This document shows positions 1 to 7,342 of a stretch of DNA of 44,139 bases, piece after piece. Each line of letters starts with the position of its first letter. The first letter of the stretch is position 1. Both the position numbers and the translations under genes were made by a program. The notes beneath the pieces are model-generated. The model saw only the letters and a program-made list of their open reading frames with translations. It did no database searches and had not been told where the DNA came from. Location of the stretch: assembly GCA_033813475.1 (NCBI GenBank), contig JAPXRP010000010.1, positions 1-44,139 on the forward strand. Direction: 5' to 3'. Source of the DNA: JAAYBR01 sp033813475. Lineage in GTDB: Bacteria; Hydrogenedentota; Hydrogenedentia; Hydrogenedentales; CAITNO01.

Positions 1-105
1 CGGCCGGACAGGGGAACCACCGATGAACACCGATAAACAGTGATGAAGAAAAGGCATGAGACGCGTTGCAAAGCCGTTCCCCATCGGTGTTCATCGGTGG
101 TTTCT
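1..105. repeat. palindromic decamer repeat, copy 1
   Basis: This copy is identical to 547-651 except that copy 2 carries one extra 10-bp word near its right end. The left arm (about 17-50) is three near-identical 10-bp words: CGATGAACAC, CGATAAACAG and TGATGAAGAA. The right arm carries the same words on the other strand. The 20 bases at 15-34 are the exact reverse complement of 83-102, so the element can form a cruciform or hairpin around a ~48-bp core. The window begins exactly at the repeat edge, which would fit an assembly break at a multicopy repeat (inference). Confidence 0.85.
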
Positions 106-173
106 ATTTCTTGGGATATTCAGTGTAGGATTGGTGAAGGTGGTCGAACGCGACGACAGAAAGGGAGGAACGC

Positions 174-545
174 ATGGATTCTGTTGAGCATGACGAGTTG
201 TCCCAGAGGGTGATCGGGTGCGCCTTTGTGGTGTCCAACACGCTCGGGGTGGGTTTCCTGGAGAAAGTCTACGAGAACGCGCTGGCGCATGAGTTCGCGC
301 TGCAGCGAATTCGCTTCGCGCAGCAGCACCCGGTTGCCGTCCGTTACAACGGCGTGGTGGTGGGCGAGTATGTGGCGGACTTTCTCGTGGAGGACCGGCT
401 GCTGCTGGAACTGAAGGCGGTGAAGGAGATTGATCCGGTCCATGAGGCCCAGTGCCTTAACTACCTCCGCGCGACGGGGCTCAAGACCTGCCTGCTGATC
501 AACTTCGGCGTTTCCAGACTGAAACCGCGGCGCATCAGCCTGTGA
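174..545 (+). CDS. GxxExxY protein, PD-(D/E)xK nuclease-like
   Basis: This is a 123-aa protein of the GxxExxY family (PDDEXK_3-like). The naming motif is seen at residues 27-33 (GFLEKVY). A nuclease-like core follows: D69, nine residues, then E79-L-K81, which is the D-x9-ExK spacing of PD-(D/E)xK enzymes. The ATG is preceded by a strong AGGAGG-type ribosome site (GGGAGG at 163-168). The length matches the family, whose biochemical function is unestablished. The gene lies between two direct copies of a palindromic repeat. Copy 1 ends 68 bases before the ATG and copy 2 begins one base after the stop, so gene plus one repeat forms a 546-bp unit. It has no obvious partner gene. A DNA-cleaving or DNA-processing role is inference from the fold signature only. 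A TAGGAT at 126-131 is a possible -10, but no -35 is evident. Confidence 0.85.
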   Translation: MDSVEHDELSQRVIGCAFVVSNTLGVGFLEKVYENALAHEFALQRIRFAQQHPVAVRYNGVVVGEYVADFLVEDRLLLELKAVKEIDPVHEAQCLNYLRATGLKTCLLINFGVSRLKPRRISL

Positions 546-546
546 A

Positions 547-661
547 CGGCCGGACAGGGGAACCACCGATGAACACCGATAAACAGTGATGAAGAAAAGG
601 CATGAGACGCGTTGCAAAGCCGTTCCCCATCGGTGTTCATCACTGTTCATCGGTGGTTTCT
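547..661. repeat. palindromic decamer repeat, copy 2
   Basis: Direct repeat of 1-105, starting one base after the GxxExxY stop codon. It differs from copy 1 by a 10-bp gain (ACTGTTCATC near 642-651), which is exactly one more unit of the decamer word. This shows that the element varies by whole words. The rest of the gap to the next gene (662-798) holds a possible -10 (TATGCT around 748-753) but nothing else recognisable. Confidence 0.85.
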
Positions 662-798
662 CCTCCTTCTCTCTTCGCTGCTGTGTTCGGCAGTGGCCCG
701 CTGTCGAAAGTTTCCGGAGCATCTGCCTGCGGCCGGCCGGCTTCGTGTATGCTTGAGACGGCGCGGGCGGGCGGCCCCGCCGGAGAAGGAGACCCGTC

Positions 799-3114
799 AT
801 GGGACTGATGTGCGCGCTGGTGCTGGCCGTGTCGGCGGGGGCGGACGCCGCCCCGGACAATCTCACGCTGTGGTATGAGCAGCCCGCCGCGCAGTGGGTG
901 GAGGCGCTGCCCGTGGGCAACGGGCGCCTGGGCGCGATGGTCTTCGGCGGCGCGCCGGAGGAGCGCATCCAGTTCAACGAGGGCACGCTGTGGGCCGGGG
1001 GGCCGCGCGACTACGCCCACGAGGGCGCGGCGGAATATCTTCCCGAAATCCGGCGGCTGCTCTTCGAGGGGAAGCAGAAGGAGGCCCAGGACCTGGCGAC
1101 GGCGCATTTCATGTCGGCGCCCCTGCGCCAGCTTCCCTACCAGGCCTTTGGCGACGTGCTGATCCGCTTCGACCACGCCGACGGCGTGAAGAAGTACACC
1201 CGCTCGCTGGACCTCGACTCGGCCACGGCGGTCACCGAGTACACCGCCAAGCGGGTGGCGTACCGCCGCGAGGTGTTTGCCAGTTATCCCGCGCGCATCC
1301 TCGCCCTGCGCGTCACGGCGGACAAGCCCGGCGCGGTCTCCTGCACCGTGCGCCTCGCGTCGCCGCACCAGCAGGCGGTGTGCGAAGCGGCGGGCGCGGA
1401 CACCCTGGCCCTCCGGGGCCGGCCGGACGACTACCGCTTCGAGCCGGGGGATCCGGAGACCATTCCGAGTGTCCTGCGCTTCGAGGCGCGGCTGCAAGCC
1501 GTGGCCGAGGGCGGCAGCCTCACCGTCGCGGGCGGCGAGCTCCGCGTGGACAAGGCGGACGCGGTGGTGTTCTATCTCGCCGCGGCCACGTCCTACCGCG
1601 ACTACGGCGACGTGTCCGGCGACCCGGCGGCGGCGTGCGCGGAGATGCTGGGCGCGTCCGCGCGCGGGTGGGACGCCCTGCGGGCGGAGCATGTGGCGGA
1701 CCATCAGGCGCTGTTCCGGCGCGTGTCCCTCGACCTCGGCCCCGCCCCGAAGGGGGTGCCCACGGACGAGCGGATCCGCCGCTACACCACCGCGCCCGAC
1801 CCGAGCCTGCCCGCGCTGCTGTGCCAGTACGGGCGTTACCTCATGATCGCATGCAGCCGCGCGGGCGGCCAGCCCGCCACGCTCCAGGGGCTGTGGAACG
1901 ACAGCCTCACGCCGCCGTGGGACAGCAAGTACACCGTGAACATCAACACGGAGATGAACTACTGGCTCGCCGAGCCGGGCAACCTGTCCGAGTGCCACCT
2001 GCCGCTCTTCGACGCGCTGGAGGAGGTGGCGCAGTCCGGCGCGCGCGTGGCCCAGGCGCACTACGCCGCCCCCGGCTGGGTGCTCCACCACAACTTCGAC
2101 CTGTGGCGCGGCGCGGCGCCCATCAACGCCAGCGACCACGGCATCTGGCCCACCGGCGGCGCGTGGCTCTGCCAGCACTTCTGGCGGCACTGGCAGCACA
2201 CGGGCGACGACGCCTTCCTGCGCGACCGCGCCTACCCCATCATGAAGGGCGCGGCCGAGTTCTTCGCGCAGTATCTCGTCGAGGACCCGCGCGACCCCGC
2301 GAAGCCGCTCCTCAGCGGGCCGTCCAACTCGCCCGAGCAGGGCGGCCTCGTCATGGGCCCCGCCATGGACCACCAGATCATCCGCGGGCTCTTCGCCGAC
2401 ACGGCGGCGGCGGCGCGCGCCCTCGGCGTGGACGCAGAATTCGCGGCGCGGCTGGACGAGCTGCGCGCGCGCATCGCACCGAACCAGATCGGCCGGCACG
2501 GCCAGCTCCAGGAGTGGCTGGAGGACAAGGACGACCCGAAGAACGACCACCGCCATGTGTCCCACCTGTGGGCCGTGTTCCCCGGCGAGGAGATCACCCC
2601 GGCCACGCCGGAGCTGTTCCAGGCGGCGAAACAGTCCCTGCTGTACCGGGGTGACGGCGGCACCGGCTGGTCCATGGGGTGGAAGGTCTGCCTGTGGGCG
2701 CGCTGCCTCGACGGCGACCGCGTGTGCAAGGTGCTCGCCAACATGCTCCAGCCCGCCGACAGCACGGGCAAGCGCTACCAGCGCGGCGGCATCTACCCCA
2801 ACCTCTTCGACGCCCACCCGCCCTTCCAGATTGACGGCAACTTCGGCGTCGCGGCGGGCATCATCGAGATGCTCCTCCAGTGCCACGACGGCGCGGTGCG
2901 GCTGCTGCCCGCCCTGCCCTCCGCCTGGCGCGACGGCAGCGCGGCGGGCCTCCGCGCGCGCGGCGGCCTCACGGTGGACATCCAATGGCGCGAGGGCAAG
3001 GTCGAGCGCGCCACCCTGCGCGCCGACCGCCCCGTCGCTACCGACCTCGTCTGCAACGGCGAGAAGACGCCGCTTGCCCTCGCGGCGGGGGAGACGTTCA
3101 CCTGGGCGAAATAA
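799..3114 (+). CDS. GH95 alpha-L-fucosidase, secreted
   Basis: A 771-aa glycoside hydrolase of family 95, expected to remove terminal alpha-1,2-linked L-fucose (some members act on galactose) from glycans by an inverting mechanism. Residues 1-18 form a short signal peptide ending near DAA. The N-terminal domain carries the family signature EALPVGNGRLGAMVFG and FNEGTLWAGGP. The catalytic (alpha/alpha)6 barrel shows NINTEMNYW (N381 and N383, matching the asparagines that activate water in Bifidobacterium AfcA), SPE with E513 as the likely general acid, and IDGNFG with D679. The ATG has GGAGAAGGAG just upstream. Length is normal for the family. It is a single-gene unit with no transporter beside it. 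The exact substrate cannot be read from sequence. Confidence 0.93.
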   Translation: MGLMCALVLAVSAGADAAPDNLTLWYEQPAAQWVEALPVGNGRLGAMVFGGAPEERIQFNEGTLWAGGPRDYAHEGAAEYLPEIRRLLFEGKQKEAQDLATAHFMSAPLRQLPYQAFGDVLIRFDHADGVKKYTRSLDLDSATAVTEYTAKRVAYRREVFASYPARILALRVTADKPGAVSCTVRLASPHQQAVCEAAGADTLALRGRPDDYRFEPGDPETIPSVLRFEARLQAVAEGGSLTVAGGELRVDKADAVVFYLAAATSYRDYGDVSGDPAAACAEMLGASARGWDALRAEHVADHQALFRRVSLDLGPAPKGVPTDERIRRYTTAPDPSLPALLCQYGRYLMIACSRAGGQPATLQGLWNDSLTPPWDSKYTVNINTEMNYWLAEPGNLSECHLPLFDALEEVAQSGARVAQAHYAAPGWVLHHNFDLWRGAAPINASDHGIWPTGGAWLCQHFWRHWQHTGDDAFLRDRAYPIMKGAAEFFAQYLVEDPRDPAKPLLSGPSNSPEQGGLVMGPAMDHQIIRGLFADTAAAARALGVDAEFAARLDELRARIAPNQIGRHGQLQEWLEDKDDPKNDHRHVSHLWAVFPGEEITPATPELFQAAKQSLLYRGDGGTGWSMGWKVCLWARCLDGDRVCKVLANMLQPADSTGKRYQRGGIYPNLFDAHPPFQIDGNFGVAAGIIEMLLQCHDGAVRLLPALPSAWRDGSAAGLRARGGLTVDIQWREGKVERATLRADRPVATDLVCNGEKTPLALAAGETFTWAK

Positions 3115-3313
3115 CCGAACCCCTGCTTGCCGCGTCGCCGCACGCGGGGGCCGGCGGAGGTGTCCCCGGCTTTTCCAGCCCGGACGATTCGAAGGGCGTT
3201 TGCATGGCGTTTGCGCATTTGATAAGGTTTCCTGACAAGAGCCGCGCGGCGCGGTTCCGGCGGGGGAATATCCCCGGATGCGCGCCCGCACCAACCAGAG
3301 AGGGACGGTCATC

Positions 3314-3817
3314 ATGGGCAGCATGGACAATCTTCAGGCGGCGTTTGCGGGCGAGAGCCAGGCGAACCGGAAGTATCTGGCGTTTGCGAAGAAGGCGGAG
3401 CAGGAGGGCTTCCCGCAGGTGGCGAAGCTGTTCCGCGCGGCGGCGGAGGCCGAGACGGTGCATGCCCACGCGCACCTGCGCGCCATGGGCGGCGTGACGA
3501 CGACGCTGGAGCATTTGCAGCAGGCGATTGACGGCGAGGGGCACGAGTTCCAGGAGATGTACCCGCCGTTCGTGGCCGAGGCGGTGGCCGAGGGCAACCG
3601 CAAGGCGGAGATCAGTTTCCGCAACGCGATGGTTGTCGAGGAGACGCACCACGGGCTGTACCAGGGCGCGCTGGCGGCGTTGCAGGCGGGCGGTGACCTG
3701 GCGGCCGCGCCGATTTATGTGTGTGAGATCTGCGGCCACACGCACGTTGGCGACGACGTGCCCGACCGCTGCCCCGTGTGCAACGCGCCGAAGGAGCGGT
3801 TCTTCGAGGTGAAGTGA
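3314..3817 (+). CDS. rubrerythrin
   Basis: A 167-aa rubrerythrin, a non-haem di-iron peroxidase that reduces hydrogen peroxide in anaerobes and microaerophiles. The N-terminal ferritin-like four-helix domain contains the iron ligands in GESQANRKY (E14), AEAETVHAHAH and NAMVVEETHHGLY. The C-terminal rubredoxin-like domain has two Cys pairs, CEIC and CPVC, around residues 139-157. I chose the ATG at 3314 because AGAGAGGGA lies 9-17 bases upstream; an upstream in-frame ATG at 3278 gives an atypical Arg-rich extension. The next gene is a rubredoxin-fused flavoprotein on the same strand, a plausible electron donor. No clear promoter was found in 3115-3313. Confidence 0.95.
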   Translation: MGSMDNLQAAFAGESQANRKYLAFAKKAEQEGFPQVAKLFRAAAEAETVHAHAHLRAMGGVTTTLEHLQQAIDGEGHEFQEMYPPFVAEAVAEGNRKAEISFRNAMVVEETHHGLYQGALAALQAGGDLAAAPIYVCEICGHTHVGDDVPDRCPVCNAPKERFFEVK

Positions 3818-3836
3818 GGCAATGAGCGAGGCCGCC

Positions 3837-3925
3837 GTCATTCCCGCGAACGCGGGAATCCATCCGGGGCCGGCCGGTTGCGTCCCGAGCCGAAGGCATG
3901 GGCCCCCGCTTTCGCGGGGGTGACG
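3837..3925. repeat. dispersed palindromic repeat (WIPAFAGMT type)
   Basis: Two short hairpins are seen: TTCCCGCG-AA-CGCGGGAA at 3841-3858 and CCCCCGC-TTT-GCGGGGGT-like at 3903-3920, separated by ~45 bases. Read on the minus strand it gives the peptide WIPAFAGMT, a well-known translation artefact of a palindromic repeat found in many bacterial genomes. It lies between rubrerythrin and the next gene and could terminate or attenuate transcription. Confidence 0.8.
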
Positions 3926-3995
3926 AGGGTGCGGGTTTTCACGGCGCGCGGTATGAAGACTGCGGCGCGCCCCAACATTGCCGGGAGGATACGTT

Positions 3996-5426
3996 ATGTC
4001 CGCCGTTGAAAAGGAATGGGTGTGCATCGTCTGCGGGTATCTCCACAAGGGGCCGGAGCCGCCGGACGAGTGTCCGGTGTGCGGCGCGGGCCCGGGGGAC
4101 TTTGAGGAGCAGGCCCCGCTGCCCGCGCCGAAGCCCGCGGCCGCTCCCGCCGTACCCGCGACGCCCGCGCCCCCGGCGGCGGAGGGCCCGGGCGGCGTGG
4201 ACACCGGCTACCTCTCCGCGTGGCGCAAGGACAAGGATGACGGCGAGCCGGGCATGGCCCGCATCCAGCAGATGGCGCTGTCGGGGGAGAGCGAGATCAC
4301 GGCCATGCGCACGCGCCGCCCCGTGCCGGGGTGGGACGCCGTCCTGTTCAAGGGCGTCCAGCTCTCGCGCCTGCCGCTGAACGAGGACGAGCCCGTGACC
4401 CTGCGCACGGTGATCGGGCCGGGGGCGGCAGCGCCCGTGGTGCTCGACGTCCCGTTCTATGTGTCCCACATGTCCTTCGGCGCGCTCTCGCGCGAGGCGA
4501 AGATCGCCCTGGCGCGCGGCTCCAAGCGCGCGGGCACGGCCATGTGCTCCGGCGAGGGCGGGCTCCTGCCCGAGGAGCGCGCCGAGGCGGGCGTCTACAT
4601 CTACGAGATCGGCACCGCGCCCTTCTCCTGGCGCGAGGAGGCGGTCCGCCAGGCGGACGCCGTGGAGATCAAGATCGGCCAGGCGGCCAAGCCGGGGCTC
4701 GGCGGCCACCTGCCCCAGGCGAAGATCACCGACGAGATCGCGGCGATCCGGGGCATCCCGCGCGACCGCGACGCCATCTCGCCGGGGCGGCCCTTCCATC
4801 TGGAGCGGCCCGAGGACCTCGCGGCCACGGTGGCGCAGCTCCGCGAATGGATTGGCGGCCGGCCTGTGGGGGTGAAGGTGGCGGCGTGCCACATCGAGGA
4901 GGACCTCGCGGCGGCGCTCGCGGCGGAGCCCGACTTCATCACCGTGGACTGCCGCGGCGGCGGCACCGGCGCGGGCCCGGTATTCGTCAAGGACAACACC
5001 TGTATCCCGCCGGTCTACGCCGTCCACCGGGCGCGGCGCTTCCTCGACCAGGCCGGCAGCCGGGTCACCCTGTGCGTCACCGGCGGCTTCCGCGACAGCG
5101 CGGACATCGCCAAGGCGATTGCGCTGGGCGCCGACGCCGTGGCCCTCGCGACGGCGTCGCTCATCGCCATCGGCTGCCAGCAGTACCGCGTGTGCCAGAC
5201 CGGCAAATGCCCCGTCGGCATCACCACCCAGGACCCGGCCCTGCGCGCGCGCCTCGACGTCGAGCAGTCCGCCCGCCGCTTCGCCAACTTCGCGGCGGTC
5301 CTTCGCCACGAACTGGAGGCCTTCGCCCGCATCAACGGCCGCGCCGACATCCACGACCTCAGCCGCTCCGACCTCGTCACCACCTGCGAGGACATCGCCA
5401 ACCACGCCGGCATCGAGCACGCCTGA
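3996..5426 (+). CDS. rubredoxin-fused FMN glutamate-synthase-like protein
   Basis: A 476-aa flavoprotein. Residues 8-38 are a rubredoxin-like iron site with C10, C13, C26 and C29. Residues ~40-70 are an Ala/Pro linker. The remainder is the FMN-binding domain of the glutamate synthase large subunit, with HLPQAKIT, RGGGTGAGP and a C-x5-C-x4-C motif (CQQYRVCQTGKC) like the 3Fe-4S site of GltB. The amidotransferase domain of GltB is absent, so true glutamate synthase activity from glutamine is not supported by this chain alone. The start is set by GGGAGG at 3983-3988; the earlier in-frame start lacks this. Placed 178 bases after rubrerythrin, it may pass electrons to rubrerythrin via its rubredoxin domain (inference). 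Confidence 0.9.
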   Translation: MSAVEKEWVCIVCGYLHKGPEPPDECPVCGAGPGDFEEQAPLPAPKPAAAPAVPATPAPPAAEGPGGVDTGYLSAWRKDKDDGEPGMARIQQMALSGESEITAMRTRRPVPGWDAVLFKGVQLSRLPLNEDEPVTLRTVIGPGAAAPVVLDVPFYVSHMSFGALSREAKIALARGSKRAGTAMCSGEGGLLPEERAEAGVYIYEIGTAPFSWREEAVRQADAVEIKIGQAAKPGLGGHLPQAKITDEIAAIRGIPRDRDAISPGRPFHLERPEDLAATVAQLREWIGGRPVGVKVAACHIEEDLAAALAAEPDFITVDCRGGGTGAGPVFVKDNTCIPPVYAVHRARRFLDQAGSRVTLCVTGGFRDSADIAKAIALGADAVALATASLIAIGCQQYRVCQTGKCPVGITTQDPALRARLDVEQSARRFANFAAVLRHELEAFARINGRADIHDLSRSDLVTTCEDIANHAGIEHA

Positions 5427-5489
5427 GGGCGGGGGGGCTGTGTGTTCCCTGATTGCCGGATAAGATGTCGCAAGAGCCGAAACCGCGGC

Positions 5490-5620
5490 GAGAACGAGGT
5501 TGCTTCAGTCGCGTCGCTCCTTCGCAATGACGTGCATTTTCCCGTCATTGCGAGGAGGCCGTCCCGGCCGACGCGGCAATCTCTTGTCGGAAAGCCCCGG
5601 GTCTTTCGCGTCTCATGGGT
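5490..5620. repeat. dispersed palindromic repeat, CATTGCGAGG variant
   Basis: The GAACGAGGTTGCTTC left arm, then GCAATGACG...CGTCATTGC, then AGGAGGCCG...GCGGCAATCTC. It is related to copies at 32365-32421 and 35705-35819, and its right half (5553 onward, GGAGGCCG to CCCGGGTC) recurs at 29598-29650. It lies in the 395-base gap between 5427 and 5821, which otherwise holds only a weak promoter candidate near the next gene. Confidence 0.75.
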
Positions 5621-5724
5621 GAAAAAACATCTCTGACGGCGTCGAGGCCTTCAGCGCGATTCCACAGTGCGCTTCTATTCTCAAGTACCTCCGCAACCGT
5701 CTATTATCCGGCGACCACGTGTGT

Positions 5725-5755
5725 TTGCCCCGGCGGGGGCGGTGCGGGGTAGACT
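5725..5755 (+). promoter_or_regulatory. candidate promoter for DUF1080 gene
   Basis: TTGCCC at 5725-5730 and TAGACT at 5750-5755 with a 19-bp spacer, 67 bases before the ATG at 5822. The match is moderate. Confidence 0.35.
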
Positions 5756-5821
5756 GGGGGCGCCCGCCGGATCCGGCCCCGCATGCCGCGGGGCGCGCCC
5801 GCTGCGGGATTCTGGAGGCAC

Positions 5822-6613
5822 ATGGATATTCGCTTGGTTGGCGGCTGCGGGCGGACGGTGTGTGTTGGGCTGGCCTTGGCGCTGGCGCTGCTCGCGGCGA
5901 CCGGCTGCGCGACGACGGCGGGCGACCGCTGCGCGGGGGCGCAGCAGGCCTGCGGCACGCCGTCTGCGTCCGGGGGCGAGGGGTTCATCCCGCTCTTCAA
6001 CGGGAAGGACTTCACCGGGTGGGAGAGCCCGGACATGAGCTACTGGACCATTGAGGACGGCGCGATCACGGGCCGCATCACGAAGGAGCACCCCTGCACG
6101 GTCAACCAGTACCTTGTGTGGGAGGGCGGCGCCATGGACGACTTCGAGCTGACAATGAACTACCGGATGTGGGGCGACGCCGCGTCCAATGGCGGCTTCC
6201 AGTTCCGGAGCAAACTCCTGCCGGACCACGACATCGCCGGGTACCAGATGGACAACAATCTGAAGACGGACTGGCTGGTGCGGCTCTATGACGAGTGGGG
6301 GCGCCACGACCTCGCCCTGCGCGGGGAGAGGACGGTCTTCGGCCCCGACGGTGCCAAGACCGTGACGCCCATCCCCGAGGCGCAGGGCCCGGCCCCCTTC
6401 CGGCTTGAGGACTGGCACGCGTACCGCCTTGTCTGCCGCGGCACCCGCATCACCCTGTATGTCAACGGACAGCAGCTCATGGCCGAGGTGGAGGACAACG
6501 ACCCCGCCCAGCTCGACCGTTCCGGCATCCTGGGCCTCCAGCTCCACAGCGGCGAGCCCGTGACGGTCCAGTTCAAGGACATCCTCTACAAGCCCCTGCC
6601 CCCGGAGAAGTGA
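5822..6613 (+). CDS. DUF1080 / 3-keto-disaccharide hydrolase lipoprotein
   Basis: A 263-aa secreted protein of the DUF1080 family (laminin-G-like fold; some members hydrolyse 3-keto-disaccharides). A hydrophobic segment leads to the lipobox LAATGC at about residues 23-28, so it is probably a lipoprotein. Family features seen are LFNGKDFTGWES, WTIEDGAITG, NGGFQFRS and a C-terminal GILGLQLHSGEPVTVQFKDI. The ATG at 5822 is chosen because GGAGG lies at 5814-5818; an ATG at 5783 would put charged residues before the signal. The next gene begins 12 bases after its stop, so the two are probably cotranscribed. A second family member is at 28752-29390. Substrate is unknown. Confidence 0.88.
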   Translation: MDIRLVGGCGRTVCVGLALALALLAATGCATTAGDRCAGAQQACGTPSASGGEGFIPLFNGKDFTGWESPDMSYWTIEDGAITGRITKEHPCTVNQYLVWEGGAMDDFELTMNYRMWGDAASNGGFQFRSKLLPDHDIAGYQMDNNLKTDWLVRLYDEWGRHDLALRGERTVFGPDGAKTVTPIPEAQGPAPFRLEDWHAYRLVCRGTRITLYVNGQQLMAEVEDNDPAQLDRSGILGLQLHSGEPVTVQFKDILYKPLPPEK

Positions 6614-6625
6614 GACGCGCGCGCC

Positions 6626-7321
6626 ATGAACGATAGCCCCCCCGAAATCACGCCGGGACGGGCGCTGTCCGGGCTGAAGTTTTTCCTGCTGGTGCTGCTG
6701 GTGGGGGCGGGGTGGTTTGTTCTCCGGGGGACGCCGGTGGGGGACGCGGTGCGGGATTATGAGTGGGTGCGGCTGCGGATTGTGGAGAGCGGGGCGTGGG
6801 GCGGGTGGATGTTTGTGGCCGGGGGGGCGGCGCTGACGGTGGCGGGGTTTCCGCGGCTGGCGCTGTCGTTCGCCGGGGGGATCATTTTCGGCGCGGCGTG
6901 GGGGACGGTCTGGTCCCTGCTGGCGGGGCTGCTGGGGGCGGGGGTGCTGTTTCATCTGGCGCGGTTTCTGGGGCGGGACTTCGTGCTGCCGCGCCTGCCG
7001 GCGCGGATCCGCCGCTATGACACGCTGCTTCGGGAGAACACGTTTCTGGTGATCCTCTCGATCCGGTTCTTCCCGCTGGGGCACAACACGCTGACCAACC
7101 TGCTCGCGGGGGTGAGCACGGCCCGCGCGCTGCCGTTCTTCGCCGCGACGCTGGCGGGCTACCTGCCCACGACACTGGTGTTCGCCCTGATGGGCGCGGG
7201 GCTCCGGAAGGCGTCGTTCATGCAGACGGCGGCGGGTGCGGGCCTGTTCCTGGTGTCCGTGGGGATCATGGCGCTCGCGGCGCGGCGCATCCGAGCGCAG
7301 GCGGGCGGGGGTAGGGGATAG
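6626..7321 (+). CDS. VTT-domain (TVP38/TMEM64, DedA-like) membrane protein
   Basis: A 231-aa inner membrane protein with about six hydrophobic segments. The VTT/SNARE-associated signature is seen at about residues 77-115: AGGIIFGAAWGTVWSL, then GAGVLFHLARFLGRDF. A second conserved block is SIRFFPLGHNTLTNLLAGVS. Related proteins are implicated in phospholipid scrambling or envelope homeostasis, but a specific role here is not shown. It follows the DUF1080 lipoprotein by 12 bases and is likely in the same transcript. It converges with the response regulator gene at 7343, leaving only ~20 bases between the stops. Confidence 0.88.
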   Translation: MNDSPPEITPGRALSGLKFFLLVLLVGAGWFVLRGTPVGDAVRDYEWVRLRIVESGAWGGWMFVAGGAALTVAGFPRLALSFAGGIIFGAAWGTVWSLLAGLLGAGVLFHLARFLGRDFVLPRLPARIRRYDTLLRENTFLVILSIRFFPLGHNTLTNLLAGVSTARALPFFAATLAGYLPTTLVFALMGAGLRKASFMQTAAGAGLFLVSVGIMALAARRIRAQAGGGRG

Positions 7322-7342
7322 GCGGCCGCCTTCCGGCGGGGG

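Noticed and set aside
1..661. Possible insertion sequence with a transposase
   Set aside because: The encoded protein has a GxxExxY/PD-(D/E)xK signature, not a transposase one, and no target-site duplication could be defined.
640..3330. 896-codon open frame opposite the GH95 gene
   Set aside because: Antisense shadow produced by high GC at third positions; no motif.
3837..3925. Minus-strand peptide WIPAFAGMT
   Set aside because: Known translation of a dispersed palindromic repeat, not a gene.
5442..5636. Small ORF in the repeat between 5427 and 5821
   Set aside because: It reads through a palindromic repeat and has no ribosome site.
6405..6435. TGGCACG word resembling a sigma-54 -24 element
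   Set aside because: It lies inside a gene and no matching TTGC -12 element at the required spacing follows.
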